Origin: JANRKH01 sp964351245
GTDB lineage: Bacteria; Pseudomonadota; Alphaproteobacteria; Rickettsiales; Rickettsiaceae
DNA: 9,735 nucleotides
Direction: 5' to 3'
Assembly (NCBI GenBank): GCA_964351245.1
Contig: CAYGNF010000036.1
Coordinates: forward strand, 1 to 9,735
Of this stretch, positions 1-5,165 are shown one piece after another (position 1 is the stretch's first letter; each line of letters starts with the position of its first letter). The notes under the pieces are model-generated. The model saw only the letters and a list, made by a program, of their open reading frames with translations, was not told the DNA's origin and searched no databases. Made by a program: the position numbers and the translations under genes.

Positions 1-182
1 AAAATCTTACAACAACCAAGGAGGATGCGACTACATCAAATCAAATACGTCCTGGGGCTAGAATATTACATACAAAATTCGGCGCGGGCATTATTATCAA
101 AAAAAATGCCGATAATTTAGAAATTCCATTCGATATTGGAGGCATCAGAACAAAAAAAGAAGCCTTTATTTCTTGCGCATAA
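1..182 (+). CDS. UvrD/PcrA-like DNA helicase, C-terminal tail (partial)
   Basis: This is the 3' end of a gene that enters from the left edge; the frame runs from base 3 to a TAA at 180-182, giving about 59 residues. The last 45 residues contain IRPGARILHTKFGAGIII, then LEIPFDIGG and a terminal IRTKKEAF stretch. This resembles the small Tudor-like C-terminal domain of UvrD/PcrA/Rep superfamily 1 helicases, which typically reads G-x-R-V-x-H-x-K-F-G-x-G followed by a beta-rich I-x-F-D-x-x-G segment. These ATP-driven 3'-5' helicases act in repair and replication restart, and UvrD-like helicases also occur in Rickettsiales integrative elements. The helicase motifs lie outside the window, so chromosomal uvrD versus a mobile-element homologue cannot be decided. 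The call rests only on the tail motif. Confidence 0.6.
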   Translation, partial: NLTTTKEDATTSNQIRPGARILHTKFGAGIIIKKNADNLEIPFDIGGIRTKKEAFISCA

Positions 183-266
183 GTTAATTATATGTGGTAT
201 AAAAGTAACGTTTCTTTCAACTCATAAAAAAAAAATGAAAATAATAGCATTGTATTAACCCTTTTC

Positions 267-294
267 TTGAATTATAAGGCAAACATCATAAAAT
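267..294 (+). promoter_or_regulatory. putative sigma70-type promoter of the VirB2-like gene
   Basis: A TTGAAT -35-like hexamer (267-272) and a TAAAAT -10-like hexamer (289-294) are separated by 16 bases. They would start transcription near 301, giving a leader of about 28 bases before the ATG at 329. A GAGG ribosome-binding site at 320-323 sits five bases before that ATG. The surroundings are very AT-rich, so chance matches are easy. The spacing and the absence of another gene in 183-328 support the call only moderately. Confidence 0.4.
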
Positions 295-328
295 AACATA
301 AGGAAGTAATTAATTCATTGAGGTTATA

Positions 329-676
329 ATGAACAACAACTTAGTCTTAGACACAAATTCTTTTAGGCAAATTTTTTACTACATGTGCCTTATATGCTCT
401 GTATTATTCTGTTACAATACCGCTCTTGCAAGCGCTGTTGAAGGATCGGGTGACCCTATTGGAGAATCTCTATGTAACGTCATCGAAACATTACAAGGAA
501 CCACTGCAAAAGCAGTAGCAATAGTTGCTATTATTGCATGTGCATTTATGTTTTTAACTGGAAATATGAAGTGGCCAACATTGCTTATGATTGCGTGTGG
601 AATCATTATAATATTCGGTGCTTCATCGGTTGTTGATATGATATCAGGTGGTACAGAAGCTTGTGGCCAAGCATAG
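329..676 (+). CDS. virB2: VirB2/TrbC-family type IV secretion pilin-like protein
   Basis: This is a 115-residue protein. Residues 1-36 look like a signal peptide: a short polar start, a hydrophobic core at 15-29, and an ALASA cleavage site after about residue 36. The mature part of about 79 residues has two hydrophobic helices (about 61-77 and 83-100) separated by a short TGNMKWP turn. It ends in GASSVVDMISGG and has single cysteines at 49 and 112. This is the layout of VirB2/TrbC pilins, and the stretch after the signal (DPIGESLCNVIETLQGTTAKA) strongly resembles RvhB2 proteins of Rickettsiales P-type T4SS. VirB2 is the pilus or channel subunit; in rickettsiae several divergent copies are common. 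The start is supported by GAGG five bases upstream. The gene stands alone, with a candidate promoter before it and a strong terminator after it. Calling it one rvhB2 paralogue is inference. Confidence 0.8.
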   Translation: MNNNLVLDTNSFRQIFYYMCLICSVLFCYNTALASAVEGSGDPIGESLCNVIETLQGTTAKAVAIVAIIACAFMFLTGNMKWPTLLMIACGIIIIFGASSVVDMISGGTEACGQA

Positions 677-706
677 GTGATATAAATTTTACAAAGTGAA
701 TACAAG

Positions 707-737
707 ATGGCTGGGCTTAAAACCCCGGCCATTTTTT
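707..737 (+). terminator. rho-independent terminator of the VirB2-like gene
   Basis: ATGGCTGGG (707-715) pairs over nine bases with CCCGGCCAT (724-732), with one G-U wobble and an eight-base loop. A run of T (732-737, then ATTTT) follows directly. It lies 30 bases after the virB2 stop on the same strand, so the pilin gene is probably monocistronic. Confidence 0.85.
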
Positions 738-847
738 ATTTTAAATACCCCTTCTCCTTATAGATCTTTTATTGATTTACCTTTGTATATGGCACTGTTA
801 ACAAATTTATGCCACTATTATAAAGATCAAAATAACATTAGGCAATT

Positions 848-2083
848 TCAGGGGGTATTATTACTCAATGCATTAAGACAAGCCATGTGCTTACCACGTA
901 AAGCATTGCTTGATTTTGGGGTGGGTAATATACTCATCATTGCATTCTGATCTATATTCATAATATCTTCTTTTTGAGCTAAAGATATTAAATTTTCTGC
1001 AGTATATGCGCCACAAGAAGGTCCATCTTGTTGCTCAAATGATAGATCTATAAATTCTGGCTTCACACTTGATATATTCTCTACAGAAGAGATGATAGAA
1101 TTTTTAAATGATTCTGTTAATTGTGGCCCACCGGAATCTAAGTATATTATTCTGATATTACTACATTGCTTTTTAATCAAAAGCGAAACCCAGTGCCCTC
1201 CAGTATTTGCTGGTATCATAATAGTTGCATCAAGCTGTGCTGTCAGTATCCCTTGACACCAACCTATAAGCCAATGGGATATATAGTCTGTATTTATATT
1301 AGTAGAATAAAGCTCGATATTGGGCATAATATGGACTGTTAAGTCTTCGGATATGCTTGATCCAAAAAGTATAGCCCCTATTTCTTCTGTTTTATATAGA
1401 TAATCATACGGCAGAAGAGATTCTGGTTTTGAGTTATTATATACCAATATATTTGTTTTGATGTCTGTTAATCTTTGTATATAAGAATCCAGTAGAGTAG
1501 TCTTCATCAACATATCAATAATAGGACTTTGTTCTGATAGGTTAAAGCCAGATTTCTCTGATAAGATAATGTCTCTTACCGTCTCCTTAATTACAATGAT
1601 TGAATTTTGGTCCGTTGTAGTAATAGTATCTCGTATTAGTAATTTTGATATATTTATTATCTCCTCTTCTCTTGGTACAGGAATTGGGAAATCTGAGTGT
1701 GCTTCATCGGTACTACAATGATGCGATAATTCATTGAGCAAGTTAGTATATGAAGTATCCTGATTTTGATGTTGCGATAGGTGCTCTGAGATAATAGCAT
1801 TCAGATTTTCTGGATTATCAAATAACAGAATGGTTATGTCATTTTTTACTTCTTGAGGTAATAATGTACAATTTTCGCTATTGATGTACCTAATAGCATA
1901 GTCTCTGATATTATCTAGAGATGCTTCTATGCCACTAGTATTGCAGAGATTAAATGCCTCGTGTACCGTATTATGAAAGGCCACCTCAAGTCCTAAGGTG
2001 CCATCAGGAAATTCTTCGTTGATCATTGATGTGATGTTGTTGATTACGTCGTAATAATTAAATGAAAAATAGAGATTAATCAA
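848..2083 (-). CDS. Ulp1-like (CE clan, C48) cysteine protease, putative secreted effector
   Basis: This is a 411-residue protein. Residues 1 to about 240 have no recognised domain and are rich in Ile, Asn and Ser. The C-terminal domain (about 255-370) shows GGHWVSLLI with His297, RIIYLDSGG with Asp316, and FEQQDGPSCGAYTAENL with Gln351 as the likely oxyanion residue six positions before the nucleophile Cys357. This His-Asp-Gln-Cys order and spacing is that of Ulp1/SENP-like CE-clan proteases. Bacterial members cleave SUMO, NEDD8 or ubiquitin in host cells, and Rickettsia and Orientia have such effectors. There is no signal peptide or membrane segment, as expected for a T4SS substrate. The reading frame begins at TTG (2083) directly after an in-frame TAA, with no Shine-Dalgarno; the first ATG is residue 20 (2026). 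The N-terminus is therefore uncertain and may have been lost when IS256 debris arrived upstream. The catalytic domain is intact. Ubiquitin-family specificity is inference. Confidence 0.75.
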   Translation of the reverse strand: MINLYFSFNYYDVINNITSMINEEFPDGTLGLEVAFHNTVHEAFNLCNTSGIEASLDNIRDYAIRYINSENCTLLPQEVKNDITILLFDNPENLNAIISEHLSQHQNQDTSYTNLLNELSHHCSTDEAHSDFPIPVPREEEIINISKLLIRDTITTTDQNSIIVIKETVRDIILSEKSGFNLSEQSPIIDMLMKTTLLDSYIQRLTDIKTNILVYNNSKPESLLPYDYLYKTEEIGAILFGSSISEDLTVHIMPNIELYSTNINTDYISHWLIGWCQGILTAQLDATIMIPANTGGHWVSLLIKKQCSNIRIIYLDSGGPQLTESFKNSIISSVENISSVKPEFIDLSFEQQDGPSCGAYTAENLISLAQKEDIMNIDQNAMMSILPTPKSSNALRGKHMACLNALSNNTP

Positions 2084-2134
2084 TTAAATAATGATATCTA
2101 GCAAGAATCATGCAACATTATGTAATACTAATCC

Positions 2135-2317
2135 TCAGATTAAAAGAGCTTGTACGAGAAGAAATATCAGAATTGAGTAAAAGTCGTAAGTCTGCACTTC
2201 TTCCTCTATAGCGAGTTGCAACATTTGTTGAGCCGACTCTCTTAAAAAATCACTTAAAACATCTGTCACAAAATTTTTTGATGGATTTTTGTAGTCAATT
2301 ATATTATTCTTTTGCAT
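2135..2317 (-). pseudogene. IS256-family (mutator) transposase, N-terminal fragment
   Basis: The frame starts at ATG 2317 with AAGGAA upstream and encodes 60 residues. Residues about 18-43, containing FVTDVLSDFLRESAQQMLQ then AIEEEVQTY, match the conserved N-terminal helix region of IS256/mutator transposases (L-x-D-x-L-R-E-x-A-Q-x-x-L-x-x-A-I-E-x-E-V). After QTY the expected residues give way to an unrelated hydrophobic tail and a stop, so about 85-90 percent of the usual roughly 400-residue transposase is missing, including all DDE residues. The fragment cannot be active. It lies opposite in orientation to the C-terminal IS256 fragment at 4292-4690. Confidence 0.75.
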
Positions 2318-2398
2318 GGTGTATTCCTTATTTTATTGTTAGTAAAATTTACAAATATAATAGTAATATTATACCTTGCGAATACTCTACCTAATATT

Positions 2399-2479
2399 TT
2401 ACTTACATCTCCATACACAAAATTCCATCATATCTCTTTTACCACATCCTGGAGTACCTGTTAAAATATATCGTCTCAT
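2399..2479 (-). pseudogene. truncated P-loop (AAA-type) ATPase, N-terminal remnant
   Basis: The ATG at 2479 overlaps the methyltransferase TGA in an ATGA junction, so the two were probably translationally coupled. The 26-residue product begins MRRYILTGTPGCGK, a strand leading into a Walker A loop (Gly8 to Lys14). This is typical of small AAA/kinase-like ATPases that begin M-R-R-Y-I-L-T-G-x-P-G-x-G-K-T. The Ser/Thr normally after Lys14 is Arg, and the frame stops 11 residues later. The rest of the gene is not recognisable before the IS256 fragment at 2317. It is best read as the stump of a decayed gene. The family call rests on one motif plus the coupled start. Confidence 0.5.
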
Positions 2480-3078
2480 GAACTTTTACACCTTGCTAAC
2501 CAGATCGTATGATCATTACAATCTTTATCATTAATTTTATGGTCGAGTAGATCAAAGCCATGTTCGTTAAGAAGTTGCTTGTATTCATCAGGCGAGAGTG
2601 ATGCATGATATAGATTTTCACCACCATTATCGCTCCAAATTTCTCCGGCCTCTGAACCTGTTGTAAACATTAACATTCCGCTATCATTTAAGTGCTGAAC
2701 AAAAGTGTTAAACATATTTTTTTGATCGTCTACGGTTAGGTGAAAAAGGCTATTCCAAGCGATAATAGCATCAAATTTTTGGTTTAATTCTAACTCTCGC
2801 ATGTCACTTAATATAAAATTACCTTGTGGAACGCGCTGTGATGCCATTTCAATAAATTTTTTGCATCCATCAACGCCAGTAACATTGAAGTTTCGATCAA
2901 GAAAATATTTATCGATAGGCTCTCCCATACCACAGCCTATATCAAGGATGTTACTCGCTGGCTTTAACTGAGATAGAAACTTATCGAGCCAAGCCTGTTC
3001 ATATAGATAATCTTTCCTGCTGTCATACCACTGCGCTATTTTTTCATAGGATTCTAATGTTGTTTTTGATTTGCTCAT
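2476..3078 (-). CDS. class I SAM-dependent methyltransferase
   Basis: This 200-residue protein has the complete core of a Rossmann-fold methyltransferase. Motif I is ILDIGCGMG at 44-52, the acidic ribose-binding end of strand 2 is GVD at 68-70, motif III is around SDMREL (91-96), and motif IV is FDAIIAWNSLFHL at 102-114. A long C-terminal segment ends in IWLARC. The N-terminal YEKIAQWYDSR is the usual entry of small-molecule methyltransferases of this group. The substrate cannot be told. ATG 3078 overlaps the upstream TGA (ATGA), with AGGTGA as ribosome-binding site, and its own stop overlaps the start of the P-loop remnant. It was therefore the middle gene of a coupled operon. Such methyltransferases are common cargo of Rickettsiales mobile elements. 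It appears intact although both neighbours are broken, and it has no obvious promoter of its own. Confidence 0.8.
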   Translation of the reverse strand: MSKSKTTLESYEKIAQWYDSRKDYLYEQAWLDKFLSQLKPASNILDIGCGMGEPIDKYFLDRNFNVTGVDGCKKFIEMASQRVPQGNFILSDMRELELNQKFDAIIAWNSLFHLTVDDQKNMFNTFVQHLNDSGMLMFTTGSEAGEIWSDNGGENLYHASLSPDEYKQLLNEHGFDLLDHKINDKDCNDHTIWLARCKSS

Positions 3079-3326
3079 AAATCACCTAACTTCTTCATTC
3101 TTTCTAGTCTTTTAGGATATAGTTTTTTCATCCAAGGATCTTGTGACAAATCATTATATGTTAGTAAACTGTAATTTTTAGTTTGTTCTTTGTTATTTTG
3201 GGCTGAATATATTTCAGCTAATTCTTCATAGACTAATCCACGACCAGTACGTACTAACTCGGATGACTGACGAACATTAGAATTTCCTCCGACGCGTATT
3301 AAAAGTACTCTTTTTACTATCTGAAA
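3075..3326 (-). pseudogene. C-terminal remnant of an unrecognised, possibly TPR-like, helical protein
   Basis: An open frame of 83 codons runs from just after a TGA at 3327-3329 to a TGA at 3075-3077 and has no usable start until its last residues. The product contains GRGLVYEELAEIYSAQNN, then KEQTKNYSLLTYNDLSQDP, and ends KRLERMKKLGDL. The pair of amphipathic helices with L-x-E-I-Y-x-A and K-x-Y-S-L spacing is reminiscent of a tetratricopeptide-like helical hairpin, but the family is not identified. Its stop overlaps the methyltransferase start (ATGA), which is strong positional evidence that it was a real gene. The 5' part has been lost between here and the IS5-family element that begins at 3369. 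Confidence 0.45.
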
Positions 3327-3368
3327 TCAAGCATAATTGCCTCTCTTTTTTTCCGTTTTTTTTAGTTA

Positions 3369-3395
3369 GAGGTTGTTTTCAAACCTAAATTAAGC
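3369..3395 (+). repeat. left terminal inverted repeat of the IS5-family element
   Basis: These 27 bases are the exact reverse complement of 4264-4290. The transposase stop codon (3390-3392) falls inside the repeat. An inner hairpin-like relation is also visible, as AGGTT and AAACCT lie close together. Confidence 0.9.
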
Positions 3396-3854
3396 ACATT
3401 TTCTCCTAAGCATTAATCGATTCATAGCTAAATAAATTATATTTTTCGATGACTCTATATCAAATTCATATTCTTTAGAAAGTCTACGGCTTCTACTGAG
3501 CCAAGCAAAAGTTCTTTCTACTATCCATCTTTTTGGCTGGACTTTAAAACACTCTTCAGGTTTAGGTAATAATTCTTCAGAAGTATCTTGATGAACCCAG
3601 AATCTCTTCTGTGGCCTTTTAATTATTTCTAAATCTATAGCATGTTGGTTGTATATATTGCTTTTTAAATCTTTGCCTTGATATCCCATATCAGCCCACA
3701 TTTTTGTTACCTGGTTATATTTACACTTCATATTATCTATAGCTTTTACCACCCCTTCACGGTCGTTTTCATTTGCAGCTCCGATGTAGCAACCAAGAAT
3801 AAAACCTTCTGTATCAGTGATAATATGGCGCTTTCTACCTTTTATTTTTTTTTC
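3390..3854 (-). CDS. IS5-family transposase, second frame (OrfB, DDE C-terminal part)
   Basis: This frame is open from the A-run (3845-3853) to the TAA at 3390. It begins KIKGRKRHIITDTEGFILG and runs through GAANENDREG. Next comes MWADMGYQGK, holding the second catalytic Asp (codon near 3690), and VERTFAWLSRSRRLSKEYE, holding the catalytic Glu (codon near 3516). These are the standard IS5/transposase_11-type blocks. There is no good start at its head; an internal ATG at 3752 would miss the GRKRH block. Expression is probably by fusion to the upstream frame, through a net +1 frameshift or polymerase slippage on the A9 run. The two parts joined give about 280 residues, normal for the group. No internal stop or deletion was seen. 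Confidence 0.82.
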   Translation of the reverse strand, partial: EKKIKGRKRHIITDTEGFILGCYIGAANENDREGVVKAIDNMKCKYNQVTKMWADMGYQGKDLKSNIYNQHAIDLEIIKRPQKRFWVHQDTSEELLPKPEECFKVQPKRWIVERTFAWLSRSRRLSKEYEFDIESSKNIIYLAMNRLMLRRKCA

Positions 3855-4227
3855 CCCCGTCGTAACCTTTAGTCCCTCCTCTTTCCGTTGTTTTTACTGA
3901 CTGACTATCAACTATAGAAGCCCTAGGATCTGCTTTTCTACCTAACTGAACTCTTATAGCTTTAGTTAATTCATGATTCATTTTTTCTATCAAGCCTTGT
4001 TTCTTCCATCTGCGAAATTGTGTGTATACGCTCATCCAATGCGGAAAATCATGTGGTAAATAACGCCACTGACAACCAGTGCGAACAACATAAAAAATTG
4101 CATTCAAAATCTCTCTCTTGTTATACTTACAGGGTCTACCACCTTTGTGATAATCTAGCTTAACTATAGACTCTATCGCAAGCCACTCTTCCTCTTTTAA
4201 GTCAGTTGGATAATCTCTTCTTGTCAT
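3835..4227 (-). CDS. IS5-family transposase, first frame (OrfA, N-terminal part)
   Basis: This frame encodes 130 residues from ATG 4227, which has AGAGG as a well-placed ribosome-binding site. It contains the N-terminal helix-turn-helix-like region of IS5 transposases: LKEEEWLAIESIV, GRPCKYNKREILNAIFYVVR, then GCQWRYLPHDFPHW and VYTQFRRWKKQG. It is followed by ASIVDSQSVKT, in which Asp107 is the first catalytic carboxylate. The frame ends after GGKKNKR just beyond a run of nine A. The homologous sequence continues in the +1 frame, so this is half of a two-frame transposase rather than a full protein. If no shifting occurs, the product would bind ends but lack catalysis (inference). Confidence 0.82.
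   Translation of the reverse strand: MTRRDYPTDLKEEEWLAIESIVKLDYHKGGRPCKYNKREILNAIFYVVRTGCQWRYLPHDFPHWMSVYTQFRRWKKQGLIEKMNHELTKAIRVQLGRKADPRASIVDSQSVKTTERGGTKGYDGGKKNKR
3845..3853 (-). promoter_or_regulatory. A9 slippery run, likely frameshift or slippage site of the transposase
   Basis: Nine A in a row, preceded by five G and followed by TAAAAGG on the coding strand, lie exactly where similarity passes from the first frame to the second. A net +1 shift, or a transcript with one A fewer, joins GGKK to KIKGRKRH. Homopolymer slippage is a known expression strategy in this type of element. A simple inactivating frameshift mutation is the alternative. Confidence 0.6.
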
Positions 4228-4263
4228 CTAACCTCTCATTTAAAGTTAAATAAGAATATATTA

Positions 4264-4290
4264 GCTTAATTTAGGTTTGAAAACAACCTC
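4264..4290 (+). repeat. right terminal inverted repeat of the IS5-family element
   Basis: These 27 bases, ending AAAACAACCTC, are the exact reverse complement of 3369-3395. They are followed by TA and then by IS256-derived coding sequence. Confidence 0.9.
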
Positions 4291-4708
4291 TAAGGACCAG
4301 AAAAAATTTATCTCTGATTTAAGAACTATTTATGGAGCTCCAAATATGGAGGTAGCTGAAAGTAACTTATATGCCATGACAGACAAGTGGTCCAAGTATT
4401 CTGCAGCTCTAAAATCTTGGATCAATAACTGGGATAATCTTACTACTTTTTTCCAATTCTCAAGTAACGTACGAAGACTGATTTATACTACGAACCCTAT
4501 CGAGGGTTTCCACAGACAGATCAGAAAATATACAAAAACTAAAGGTTCTTTTACTAACGAAAATGCTTTACTCAAACTCACTTTTGCTTCTATATTAAAA
4601 ATTACTCAAAAATGGAATCAGCCTATTCAAAACTGGGCCCTTATCATTTCTGAGTTAGATATCCACTTCCCAAACAGATTGGATATATGATTACTCAGTT
4701 TGACACCG
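4291..4708 (+). mobile_element. right-hand remnant of an IS256-family element
   Basis: This includes the transposase C-terminal fragment and a downstream segment with CAGTTTGACACC (about 4696-4707). That segment resembles the outer end typical of IS256-type elements, so the original right end is probably near 4708. Only about 20 bases then separate it from the rpsQ stop codon at 4728. The exact boundary is not proven because the matching left end is missing. Confidence 0.6.
4292..4690 (+). pseudogene. IS256-family (mutator) transposase, C-terminal fragment
   Basis: About 132 residues match the end of IS256-type transposases. They open with SKDQKKFISDLRTIYGAPN, then NNWDNLTTFFQFSS. Next is RRLIYTTNPIEGFHRQIRK, which holds the conserved Glu of the DDE triad in the T-T-N-P-I-E block, then NWALIISELDIHFPNRL and a TGA. 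Roughly the first two thirds of the protein, with both catalytic Asp residues, is absent. The frame can be extended left only into the IS5-family terminal repeat (TTG 4277), which is incidental. Sequence left of the IS5-family element does not resemble the missing part, so the transposase was probably already truncated, or lost sequence when the younger element came in. Confidence 0.85.
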
Positions 4709-4727
4709 TTACTAGAACATGCTCAAA

Positions 4728-4955
4728 CTAAATATGCAATGCCCATTTTTTTCTACGAGACATAGGCTTACATTCTACAATTTGAACTATCTGACCTTCT
4801 TTACATCTCGAATCTTCATCGTGAGCAAGGTATTTTTTTGTTACTTTAACTGTCTTGTGGTATTTGGGATGAGTAAATCTTCTTTCTACGCATACTAGTA
4901 TAGTTTTTTGCGCTTTAGCACTAACTACTACTCCTGTTAAAACTCTTCTTGGCAT
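4728..4955 (-). CDS. rpsQ: 30S ribosomal protein S17
   Basis: This 75-residue protein is of normal S17 length. It is recognised by PRRVLTGVVVSAKAQKT, VERRFTHPKYHKTVK and HDEDSRCKEGQIVQIVEC, leading to the P-x-S-R-R-K-x-W end. S17 is an OB-fold protein that binds 16S rRNA early in 30S assembly. It is the last gene of the S10 run here, six bases after rpmC. In most bacteria rplN follows directly. Here the stop is followed within about 20 bases by the end of an IS256 remnant, and no terminator hairpin is visible. Confidence 0.95.
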   Translation of the reverse strand: MPRRVLTGVVVSAKAQKTILVCVERRFTHPKYHKTVKVTKKYLAHDEDSRCKEGQIVQIVECKPMSRRKKWALHI

Positions 4956-4961
4956 AATTCA

Positions 4962-5165
4962 CTATATTGTTTTTCTTTTATTTAACTCTGTATAAGCGAT
5001 AGCAATCTCAACTCTAGCTTTTTTAAATAAACTAGTATTATTGAGTTCCCCTAATTTGCTTTTAAACCTAAAGGACATTAGGTCTTTTTTTCTATCCGAT
5101 ATTACTTGATAAATCTCAGATTTAGTTTTTTCTTTTATCATCTTAATGAAGCTTAACTTATTCAT
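4962..5165 (-). CDS. rpmC: 50S ribosomal protein L29
   Basis: This 67-residue, Lys-rich, two-helix protein has the family's central block (RKKDLMSFRFKSKLGELNN) and a following ARVEIAIAYTEL helix. L29 lies near the peptide exit tunnel beside L23 and helps dock nascent-chain factors. Its ATG overlaps the end of rplP by eight bases (ATGAATAA), which argues for coupled translation. The sequence is quite divergent, as small ribosomal proteins of Rickettsiales often are. Position between rplP and rpsQ confirms the call. Confidence 0.92.
   Translation of the reverse strand: MNKLSFIKMIKEKTKSEIYQVISDRKKDLMSFRFKSKLGELNNTSLFKKARVEIAIAYTELNKRKTI

Larger units (their letters stand above)
3369..4290 (-). 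mobile_element. complete IS5-family insertion sequence (IS427-like group)
   Basis: The element is 922 bp, bounded by perfect 27-bp inverted repeats (3369-3395 and 4264-4290) beginning GAGGTTGTTTTC. TA lies on both outer sides (3367-3368 and 4291-4292), consistent with a TA target duplication. With the adjacent T and A, the outer match is 28-30 bp. Inside are two consecutive transposase frames that together carry D-D-E residues. TA target and a two-frame transposase are features of the IS427 group of IS5. The perfect ends and undamaged frames suggest recent arrival. It lies right against the IS256 remnant. Confidence 0.88.

Noticed and set aside
412..732. A 106-codon minus-strand frame
   Set aside because: It is antisense to the VirB2-like gene and begins inside its terminator, so it is a mirror of real coding sequence.
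780..835. Hairpin TGGCA...TGCCA downstream of the protease gene as its terminator
   Set aside because: The stem is only five to six pairs with a long loop, and no T-run follows on the minus strand.
696..950. An 84-codon plus-strand frame after the pilin gene
   Set aside because: It starts in the pilin terminator and its second half is antisense to the conserved 3' end of the protease gene; no family resemblance or ribosome-binding site.
2110..2212. Short plus-strand frame with a charged, helix-prone stretch (LRLKELVREEISELSKSRK)
   Set aside because: Only about 34 codons, overlaps the IS256 fragment in antisense, no recognised family; AT-rich sequence gives such strings by chance.
2318..2440. 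A 42-codon open frame on the minus strand, out of frame with the P-loop stump (GDVSKILGRVFARYN)
   Set aside because: Could be a frameshifted continuation of a decayed gene, but no family was recognised and it does not continue the ATPase fold convincingly.
4277..4291. TTG start for the IS256 C-terminal frame
   Set aside because: The codons lie in the terminal repeat of the IS5-family element, so the extension is accidental and the sequence is a truncated pseudogene.
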